DNA from: JBGPYB01 sp041493035
GTDB lineage: Bacteria > Acidobacteriota > Vicinamibacteria > Fen-336
DNA: 16,057 nucleotides
Direction: 5' to 3'
Assembly: GCA_041493035.1 (NCBI GenBank)
Contig: JBGPYB010000111.1
Span: forward strand, 1 to 16,057
Position 1 is the stretch's first letter. The number at the start of each line of letters is the position of its first letter. A program made the translations under genes and the position numbers. The notes beneath the pieces were generated by a model. The model was not told the origin of the DNA, did not search any database, and was given only the letters and a program-made list of their open reading frames with translations. Of this stretch, positions 1 through 6,572 are shown piece after piece.

Positions 1-466
1 ACGGGAGGGACCTGCTGGGAGACTATCTGAATCGCGAGAAACGCGAAGGGGAGCGCCTCGTTTGCGCCAACGACCATTGGACGGCCCTAGTGCCGTTCTG
101 GGCCGTCTGGCCCTTCGAGACCATGCTGATTCCGACGAGGCGCGTCCCGGACCTCGCCTCCCTCGATGGCGACGAGCGGAACGCACTCGCCGAAATCCTG
201 AAGCGGCTGAACGCACGCTACGAGAACCTCTTCCGGACCTCGTTCCCGTATTCGATGGGCTGGCACGGGCAACCTACCGACGGCGCGAGCCACCCCTATT
301 GCCGCCTTCACGCCGTCTACGCCCCGCCGCTCCTGCGCTCGGCCACCGTCCGGAAGTTCCTCGTGGGCTTCGAGCTGACGGCCGAGCCGCAGCGCGACCT
401 GACGGCCGAGGCCGCGGCGGCTCGCCTCAGGGAAATGCCGGAGCGTCACTACCGGGAGGGGCGCCC

Positions 467-470
<4 letters not shown>
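1..470 (+). CDS. galT: Galactose-1-phosphate uridylyltransferase, C-terminal part (5' end outside window)
   Basis: Read from base 3, the frame is open from the window edge to TGA at 468-470 and gives about 155 residues. GalT swaps UMP between UDP-glucose and galactose-1-phosphate in the cytoplasmic Leloir pathway. Landmarks of the C-terminal domain are ERLVCANDHW, VPFWAVWPFET, FPYSMGWHG, and PPLLRSATVRKF followed by QRDLTAEAAAARLR, very close to the end of E. coli GalT as I know it. The catalytic HPH motif lies upstream, outside the window. One oddity is LHAVYAPPLL where the E. coli protein has LHAHFYPPLL, so one His thought to belong to the iron site is Val here. The gene overlaps galK by GTGA, so the two are very likely translated together. 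Confidence 0.95.
454..460 (+). promoter_or_regulatory. Shine-Dalgarno of galK
   Basis: GGGAGGG lies six bases before the GTG at 467, within the last codons of galT. It decides the galK start, because the open frame extends far upstream. Confidence 0.7.
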
Positions 471-1636
<1,166 letters not shown>

Positions 1637-1646
1637 GCGGTGACAG

Positions 1647-1678
1647 GAGGGCGGAGCGTCGTGAGGCGCCCCGCCCTC
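1647..1678. terminator. Candidate bidirectional hairpin between convergent genes
   Basis: GAGGGCGG (1647-1654) and CCGCCCTC (1671-1678) form a perfect 8-base stem around a 16-base loop. It sits in the 57-base gap between the 3' ends of galK and the two-repeat gene. There is no T-tract on either side, so it may be a weak or assisted terminator, or an mRNA 3'-end stabiliser. Confidence 0.4.
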
Positions 1679-1693
1679 TCGACCGAACGCCGG

Positions 1694-2569
1694 CTACGGC
1701 TTGGGCTTGGCCTCGGCCTTTCCGGCCGGCGGCTTCGCGACGGGCTTGGGGTTCCAGAAGTCGGGGTCTGCGGCCATGGCCTCCTTCGACAGGTAGCTCA
1801 TCTTCGGGCTCACGGCGAAGACCTGGAACTCTCTGCTGGCGATCGACTGGCGCGAGATGTCGGTTTGGCGCAGCCGTCCGCTGTCTCCCATGGCCGCGTC
1901 GTAGGCCTTCTGGTTGTCGATATCCGCCTCTGCCAGGGTGGTCCACGGCGAGAAGTAAAGGAAGGTCCCCAACTGGGCTCCCGCCGCCACCTGATAGGCG
2001 ATCCAGCGCTCGTTGGTGATGCCGGCTTTCGTATAGGCCGCGACGTCCATCTTGGCCGATTCCTCGTAGTCGAGGCCATAGCCGGGCTTCACCCGCTCGC
2101 TGTAGACGCCGACGTAGTGAGCCTTGCCGATGTTCACGGGGGTAGGGCGGTAGCTCAGGTCCTCGCGGTAGCGCGCGAGGATCGCGCGTCCTCCGCTCAA
2201 GAACTCGCCCTCGCGGGGCAGGAGGGCCTCCAGCTCGGCCTGCATCGTCGGATTCTTCTCAGCTTCCTGGTCGGCGCGCTCCAGGGAGGCGAAGGAGTCG
2301 TGGGGCTCGATGAACCAGGCCTCGCTGGGCCCGGACATCGAGGTCATCGCGATGTAGTGGACGCTGTAGTTGGCCTTCGCAAAGGCGGCGGGCCAACCGG
2401 CCTCGTGCTTCTCATGGGCGCTACCCCGCGCGGGCTTGACTTCTTCTCTGAGGATGCGGATGACCTTGGCCGGAGCATCGGCCGAGGTCGTCTGGGCGCC
2501 CGCAACACCGGCGGCGCCCACAGTGAGACACGACGACGCCAGGAACAGGAGCGAGGTTCGAATCTTCAT
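1694..2569 (-). CDS. Secreted protein with two NIPSNAP-like (dimeric alpha/beta barrel type) repeats
   Basis: 291 residues with a Sec signal peptide (MKIRTSLLFL... cutting near AGA|Q, residue 25). The mature part contains two related stretches, about 34-100 and 149-217. Each has a beta strand leading to VKP (EEVKP at 42-46, ERVKPG at 158-163), then a helix, then a hydrophobic strand and an acidic end (AWFIEPHDSFASLERAD against TFLYFSPWTTLAEAD). This layout recalls NIPSNAP/ferredoxin-like dimeric alpha/beta barrel domains; the assignment is my inference and no enzyme activity is known to me. The tail is Lys/Pro/Ala-rich. ATG at 2569 is preferred over GTG at 2581 because GGAGG lies 11 bases before the ATG and abuts the GTG. 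It is 152 bases downstream of the fucosidase gene with its own promoter candidate. Confidence 0.85.
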   Translation of the reverse strand: MKIRTSLLFLASSCLTVGAAGVAGAQTTSADAPAKVIRILREEVKPARGSAHEKHEAGWPAAFAKANYSVHYIAMTSMSGPSEAWFIEPHDSFASLERADQEAEKNPTMQAELEALLPREGEFLSGGRAILARYREDLSYRPTPVNIGKAHYVGVYSERVKPGYGLDYEESAKMDVAAYTKAGITNERWIAYQVAAGAQLGTFLYFSPWTTLAEADIDNQKAYDAAMGDSGRLRQTDISRQSIASREFQVFAVSPKMSYLSKEAMAADPDFWNPKPVAKPPAGKAEAKPKP

Positions 2570-2622
2570 ATCTTTGCCCACCTCCAGGAGGGCCGAAAGG
2601 GGGAGACAACCAAGCCACCCAG

Positions 2623-2650
2623 GCTTTGGAGGGGTCCCGTATGCTTTGGA
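2623..2650. repeat. Direct repeat GCTTTGGA x2, 20-base period
   Basis: GCTTTGGA occurs at 2623-2630 and 2643-2650, exactly 20 bases (about two helical turns) apart. Both copies lie just downstream of the promoter candidate at 2663-2690 and within the predicted leader, a position suited to an operator or an RNA element. Only two 8-base copies are present, so chance is possible. Confidence 0.35.
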
Positions 2651-2662
2651 AACGATGCGGGG

Positions 2663-2690
2663 AGTCTACGCCCTCCCGCAGCGCCGTCAA
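2663..2690 (-). promoter_or_regulatory. Sigma70-type promoter for the two-repeat secreted protein
   Basis: On the minus strand, TTGACG (2690-2685), a 16-base spacer and TAGACT (2668-2663) make a close match to a housekeeping promoter. It begins 31 bases after the fucosidase stop. Transcription would start near 2656, leaving a leader of about 85 bases before ATG at 2569. It resembles the promoter candidate at 8870-8898 in both boxes. Confidence 0.55.
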
Positions 2691-2721
2691 GAGGCGGAGA
2701 GCTTGGGCCCGCCAGCCTGCG

Positions 2722-4047
2722 TCAGCGCGCGGCCAGGTCCAGAGCCACGATCGTGTCGATCGGATCGCGGGCCCCGTCCGCGAGGGTCAATACCACCGAG
2801 TCCCCGAGGTCCTTGAAGACGGCCTTGCTGCCGTCCTTGAGATAGCTCGCCGCGCGAACGGCCTTCTCGAGTTTCGGCAGCGCGAGGGGCGCGTCGGGCC
2901 AGTCCAGGACATGGACGTAGATCCGGTCCCCCTTTCGGGTTGTCACGCCCCAGTTGCGGGCCGGGATCGGGCCGCCGCGAGTGCCGTAGATGGACTCGCC
3001 GTAGCGCGCCGTCCACGCCCCGACCTCTTTCAAGCGAGCGACGAACTCGGGCTGGATCTTCCCGTTGGGCATCGGACCGACGTTGAGCAGGAGGTTCGCG
3101 TCGTAGCCCGCCGCCTTGACGAGCAGGTGCACGACGTCCTTCGTGCTCTTGTACTTCGTGTCGAGGAGGTTGAAGCCCCAGGAGTCGTTCATGGTCTCGC
3201 ACATCTCGCGGGGGAGGTCGCCGATCTCGACCTTGTCGTTGAACCCCGTCGTGTTGTGGCCGGGGAGGTCCTTCTCGAACATCTGGAAGTCCTCCCCCGG
3301 GAACGGCTTCAGGTGGTGGTTGCTGCCTACGAGCGCCGCAGGCTGGAGGTCGTGGATGAGCTTGTAGGTTTTCGCCAGGCTCCACTCGGCGTTCGGCTTG
3401 TCCCACATGCCGTCGAACCAGATCCCGGCGACGTCGCCGTAGCCCGTCAGCAGCTCCTTTAGCTGACCGTCCATATAGTCCAGATAGCGGTTCCAGTCGC
3501 CGCTGTCAGGGCGCCCGGTCTCGAGGCCCACGCGCCCTCGCGGAAAGTAGTCGGGGTGATGCCAGTCGAGCTGCGAGTGATAGAAGAAGAGCTTGATCCC
3601 CTGCTTGTGGCACTCGTCGGCCAGCATCTTCAGGACGTCCTTCTTGTAGGGCGTGCGTGCGACGATGTTGTAGTCGGAGATCTTGGAGTCGAACATCGCG
3701 AAGCCGTCGTGGTGCTTGCTCGTGATCGTGATGTACTTCATCCCCGCTGCCTTGGCCATCGCCACCCATTCCGCGGGGTCGTAGGCCTGGGGGTTGAAGA
3801 AGGCCGGCAGCTTCTCGTACTCGCTGACCTTGATGTGCCTCTGGTTCATCACCCACTCGCCGTCGGCCAGCGTGCTGTAGACGCCCCAGTGGACGAAGAG
3901 ACCCAACCGCGCGTCTCGGAACCACGAGCGCGAGGCGAGGTTGGCCGGCGTCGGCTGGTAGGCCTCTTCGGCTCGGGTTGCGGCAGGAACAGCAAGGGCC
4001 AGAGCGAGGATCGTCAGTCGGGCGGCCCTACGGCCGGGGGTCTTCAT
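2722..4047 (-). CDS. Secreted alpha-L-fucosidase, glycoside hydrolase family 29
   Basis: 441 residues; a retaining exo-glycosidase that removes L-fucose from glycans or plant polysaccharides. The signal peptide (basic start, LTILALALAV core, cut near TRA|EE, residue 26) places it in the periplasm or outside. GH29 landmarks are LGLFVHWGVYS (48-58), ITSKHHDGFAMFDSK (108-122), KLFFYHSQLDWHHPDY (152-167) and GIWFDGMWD (208-216), whose Asp212 aligns with the family nucleophile. LLLNVGPMPNGKIQ is the conserved stretch ending the catalytic barrel; a short beta-sandwich follows. The acid/base Glu varies in this family and I cannot assign it. ATG at 4047 has GGAGG seven bases upstream. Divergent from the phosphatase gene. 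Fucose-using enzymes (isomerase, kinase) are not in view. Confidence 0.93.
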   Translation of the reverse strand: MKTPGRRAARLTILALALAVPAATRAEEAYQPTPANLASRSWFRDARLGLFVHWGVYSTLADGEWVMNQRHIKVSEYEKLPAFFNPQAYDPAEWVAMAKAAGMKYITITSKHHDGFAMFDSKISDYNIVARTPYKKDVLKMLADECHKQGIKLFFYHSQLDWHHPDYFPRGRVGLETGRPDSGDWNRYLDYMDGQLKELLTGYGDVAGIWFDGMWDKPNAEWSLAKTYKLIHDLQPAALVGSNHHLKPFPGEDFQMFEKDLPGHNTTGFNDKVEIGDLPREMCETMNDSWGFNLLDTKYKSTKDVVHLLVKAAGYDANLLLNVGPMPNGKIQPEFVARLKEVGAWTARYGESIYGTRGGPIPARNWGVTTRKGDRIYVHVLDWPDAPLALPKLEKAVRAASYLKDGSKAVFKDLGDSVVLTLADGARDPIDTIVALDLAAR

Positions 4048-4074
4048 CAGTGGACCTCCAGAGGAAGGTGCGGC

Positions 4075-4080
4075 ATCATA
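4075..4080 (-). promoter_or_regulatory. Candidate -10 box of the fucosidase gene
   Basis: The minus strand reads TATGAT, five of six matches to TATAAT. It would start transcription near 4068, giving a leader of about 20 bases that contains the GGAGG site. No convincing -35 box is seen. The box shares its TA with a TACCCT box (4079-4084) pointing the other way. Confidence 0.4.
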
Positions 4081-4084
4081 CCCT
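4079..4084 (+). promoter_or_regulatory. Candidate -10 box of the phosphatase gene (leaderless arrangement)
   Basis: TACCCT ends six bases before the GTG at 4091, so transcription would begin at or next to the start codon. No Shine-Dalgarno sequence is present immediately upstream of the GTG. The match to TATAAT is modest and no -35 box is clear. Confidence 0.3.
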
Positions 4085-4090
4085 GGCCGG

Positions 4091-4870
4091 GTGCCTTCGA
4101 ATCACGCCGTCTTCCTCGACTTTGCGATGGACGCCGCCTGGCAGGCGGGACGCCTCGTCCTCGGTTACTTCCAGCGCGCGGTGGCCGTGGACCGGAAGGC
4201 CGACGAGAGCCCGGTCACCGTCGCCGACCGCGAGGGCGAGCGACTGCTGCGCCACCTCATCGAGGCCCGCTTCCCGGACCACGCGATCGTGGGCGAGGAA
4301 CTGGGCGAATCGAAGCCGGGCGCCGACCACCGCTGGATCCTGGACCCGATCGACGGAACACAGTCGTTCATCCGCGGCGTTCCCCTGTTCGGGGTCCTCG
4401 TCGGCCTCGAGATCGCCGGGGAGATGGCCGTGGGAGTGGCGCACTACCCCGCCCTGGGCGAGATGGTTGCGGCCGCGAAGGGTCACGGCTGCCGCTGGAA
4501 CGGCCGACCGGCGCACGTCTCGACCACGGAACGCCTGGCTGACGCCGTTCTGCTCTGCACTGATACAGCCGAGATGCGCCGGCACGCCCCCGCCGCCTGG
4601 TCTCGCCTGGAAAGCGCAGCGCGCCTCCAACGGGGTTGGAGCGATTGCTACGGCTACGCGCTTGTGGCGACGGGAAGGGCCGACCTGATGCTCGACCCCG
4701 TGATGAAGCCTTGGGACTGTGCCGCGCTCCTGCCGATCCTCGAGGAAGCCGGCGGCTCCTTCACCGACTGGAGCGGGCGGCCCACGATCGACGGCGGGAA
4801 CGGCCTCGCCACGAACGGTCGGCTGCTCGACGAGACCCTGCAACTCCTGGCTCAGCCGTACCCCGCTTAG
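4091..4870 (+). CDS. hisN: Inositol monophosphatase-family phosphatase, probably histidinol-phosphatase (HisN type)
   Basis: 259 residues. The Li+-sensitive, Mg2+-dependent phosphatase fold is shown by VGEE (67-70, metal-binding Glu), WILDPIDGTQSFI (82-94, with Asp85 and Asp88) and KPWDCAAL (206-213, with Asp209). WILDPIDGT-x-SFI and the region SDCYGYALVATGRADLML followed by KPWDCAALLPILEEAGG look more like HisN-type histidinol phosphatase, the penultimate step of histidine synthesis, than like inositol or fructose-1,6-bisphosphate phosphatases. No other his gene is near, so substrate is inferred only from these motifs. The start is GTG at 4091; an ATG inside the first helix (residue 13) is a weaker alternative. 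The stop overlaps the convergent gene by four bases. Confidence 0.8.
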   Translation: MPSNHAVFLDFAMDAAWQAGRLVLGYFQRAVAVDRKADESPVTVADREGERLLRHLIEARFPDHAIVGEELGESKPGADHRWILDPIDGTQSFIRGVPLFGVLVGLEIAGEMAVGVAHYPALGEMVAAAKGHGCRWNGRPAHVSTTERLADAVLLCTDTAEMRRHAPAAWSRLESAARLQRGWSDCYGYALVATGRADLMLDPVMKPWDCAALLPILEEAGGSFTDWSGRPTIDGGNGLATNGRLLDETLQLLAQPYPA

Positions 4871-5796
4871 CCCGGAGTACGACGGGACGCGAGACGGCGC
4901 ACCAGTTCCGCCTCGTTCGGATAGGACGACGGCTTGAGGAGCACCTCGGCGGGAATTGGCTGCCGGGTCTTGAGCGCCCGTGCCACCGCCTCCACCGCGG
5001 GGCCCGTGTTGGAGGGGGCGATCACCGTGGCGGCGAGCTGTCCCATGTTGACGAGACGCTGACCACCGTCGGGAAGACCGTCGCAGCCGGTGAGCGGGAG
5101 ACGGGCCAGCTCGGGACGCGCCTTCCACGCCTCGAAAGCCTTCCGCGCGCCCAACGCCATGGCGTCGTTCTGGCATCCGACGACGTCGGGGCGCAGCTCT
5201 TCGGAGCTCTTGAGCCGCAGCCAACGTTGCACGGCCTGCTCTCCGCTGGCCTCGGTCCACTGACCGTCGAGGACCTTGAGATCAATCCGGGTTCCGGCCA
5301 GCCCGTCGCGCGCTCCCTGAAGCCTCTCCTGCGCCGCCGAGGTGTCCGCCGGTCCCTGGAGGTAGAGCACCAGGCCCTGCCCGGAGGGGATGAGGGCGTG
5401 AAACTGTCGCGCCTGGATGCGCCCCACCTCGACCTGATCGGTGCCCAGGGCGGCGATCGGGAGACTTGGGTGCTCCCGGCGCAGCCCCTCGAGGTAGGGC
5501 ACCTTCCGGTTGATGAGGACCCAGCCCACGCCGGCGCGGGCCGCGGCGCTCGCGACTCGGCCGAGGCCCTCCCCCACCACGGTCTCCACGATGATCGCCT
5601 TCGGTCGTTGCTCCTCGGGAGCATGGATGGCCTTGTAGAGCTGCTGGATCTGGAGGATGGCGCTGTTCTCGGCAAAGAGTATCTCGACGTCGAACCCGGC
5701 GTGGGCGGACGCGGTCCGCGCGTCGTCCGCTTGCATCCTTTGAAACTCTTGATCCTCCGCGAGCAGCGCGACCACGAGTTTGGCCTTCTGCGCCAA
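4867..5796 (-). CDS. Periplasmic-binding-protein-like sugar-binding protein without a signal peptide
   Basis: 309 residues spanning both lobes of a type I periplasmic binding fold (Peripla_BP_4/ribose-binding type). KLVVALLAEDQEFQR (6-20) forms the first strand and ligand loop, GCQNDAMALGARKAFE (207-222) is the second-lobe signature, and GCDGLPDGGQ (237-246) and ATVIAPSNTGPAVE (256-269) follow. There is no signal peptide and no DNA-binding helix-turn-helix, so it is neither a standard ABC-transporter component nor a complete LacI-type regulator; a cytoplasmic sensor is possible. TTG at 5796 is chosen because AAGGAG lies eight bases before it. GTG at 5805 overlaps the methyltransferase stop as GTGA but has no spacer from that same Shine-Dalgarno. 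No permease or ATPase gene is adjacent. Confidence 0.82.
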   Translation of the reverse strand: MAQKAKLVVALLAEDQEFQRMQADDARTASAHAGFDVEILFAENSAILQIQQLYKAIHAPEEQRPKAIIVETVVGEGLGRVASAAARAGVGWVLINRKVPYLEGLRREHPSLPIAALGTDQVEVGRIQARQFHALIPSGQGLVLYLQGPADTSAAQERLQGARDGLAGTRIDLKVLDGQWTEASGEQAVQRWLRLKSSEELRPDVVGCQNDAMALGARKAFEAWKARPELARLPLTGCDGLPDGGQRLVNMGQLAATVIAPSNTGPAVEAVARALKTRQPIPAEVLLKPSSYPNEAELVRRLASRRTPG

Positions 5797-5801
5797 AGGC
5801 G

Positions 5802-6467
5802 TCACTCCTTCTCGAAAACGAGAAGATGCTGGGTCGGCAGATCCTCGCGGCGAGCCGTCATCCGAAGGCCTGCGGGAGTCCACTCGCTGAGGATCTGGTC
5901 CACCGACATGCGGTGCTCCGAGCGGATGTGGGCGGCCGAGTCTCCCTCGGTCCGGTACTCCACGAGGGCCACCTTTCCCCCGGGGTTGAGGCTCTCCCGG
6001 ATGCGGGCCAGCATCGCCTTGGGCTGCTGGAACTCGTGGTACACGTCGACCATGAGGACCCAGTCCAGAGAACCCCGGGGGATCCTGGGGTCGTCGCTCG
6101 CACCGAGAACCGGAATGACGTTCGTGATCCTCTCTCGCGCCAGATGCCCCTTCATCAGCTCGAGCATCTCGGGTTGGATGTCGACGGCGTAGACCTTCCC
6201 GGACGGGGCCACCGCTCGGGCGAGCCGCCGGGCGAACCAACCTGTCCCGCATCCGAGATCGGCGACGACCTGTCCGTCATGCAAGCCCATGGCTCGGATG
6301 ATCTCGGCAGGGCGCTGCTCCTCTTCCCGCCCCTCACGCTCGAGCCAAGCCGCCCCCTCGAAGCTCATCACCGGGGCCGGCTGGCGGTCGCCAGCGACCA
6401 CGCGGTGGGCGAAAGAGGGGCTCCCGGCGGTCACTACACAGACACCGACGGCCAGCCACAAGCGCAT
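5802..6467 (-). CDS. Class I SAM-dependent methyltransferase with N-terminal signal-like segment
   Basis: 221 residues. The Rossmann methyltransferase core includes motif I VVADLGCGTG (67-76), the acidic ribose-contacting end of strand 2 in KVYAVDIQPEM (Asp96), and LDWVLMVDVYHEF after strand 4. A conserved block before the core, MSFEGAAWLEREGREEE (34-50), is one I associate with a family of similar proteins; its substrate is not known to me. Residues 1-20 (MRLWLAVGVC then VVTAGSPSFA) read as a signal peptide, which is odd for an enzyme needing cytoplasmic SAM. It could instead be a membrane anchor or a misplaced start, but the next Met is residue 34. ATG at 6467 has no good Shine-Dalgarno. 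The gene is translationally coupled or overlapped with the following binding-protein gene. Confidence 0.85.
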   Translation of the reverse strand: MRLWLAVGVCVVTAGSPSFAHRVVAGDRQPAPVMSFEGAAWLEREGREEEQRPAEIIRAMGLHDGQVVADLGCGTGWFARRLARAVAPSGKVYAVDIQPEMLELMKGHLARERITNVIPVLGASDDPRIPRGSLDWVLMVDVYHEFQQPKAMLARIRESLNPGGKVALVEYRTEGDSAAHIRSEHRMSVDQILSEWTPAGLRMTARREDLPTQHLLVFEKE

Positions 6468-6561
6468 TGCTACGGTTTTGTATCACGGAACCGCTACTCC
6501 TCACGTTACAGGTCCGGGCCTTTGCTTCGCTTTGTCGAGCCCGCGGGGCACTGGATCGTGC

Positions 6562-6567
6562 TAGCCT
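6562..6567 (+). promoter_or_regulatory. Candidate extended -10 (TGCTAGCCT) before the FG-GAP/UnbV gene
   Basis: TAGCCT, preceded by TGC at 6559-6561, fits an extended -10 (TGnTANNNT) and ends five bases before the GTG at 6573. No -35 box is at the usual distance. It lies in the 105-base divergent gap (6468-6572) between the methyltransferase and this gene, where I see no other clear element. Confidence 0.35.
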
Positions 6568-6572
6568 AGGGC

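Noticed and set aside
62..466. N-terminal extension of the galactokinase frame
   Set aside because: The stretch is Arg/Pro-rich shadow coding over galT, with no galactokinase similarity; the GTG at 467 has a Shine-Dalgarno and the GTGA overlap.
1640..2845. 401-codon + strand frame opposite the two-repeat protein
   Set aside because: Antisense shadow of a gene with a signal peptide, Shine-Dalgarno and promoter; no recognisable domain in the antisense translation.
3556..4542. 328-codon + strand frame across the fucosidase/phosphatase boundary
   Set aside because: Covers parts of two well-supported genes on other frames and has shadow composition.
4636..6192. 518-codon + strand frame opposite the binding protein and methyltransferase
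   Set aside because: Antisense shadow; both genes on the minus strand have clear conserved motifs.
5806..6252. Upstream part of the minus-strand frame of the binding protein
   Set aside because: It overlaps the methyltransferase entirely and is low-complexity shadow sequence; the binding fold begins at the TTG/GTG near 5800.
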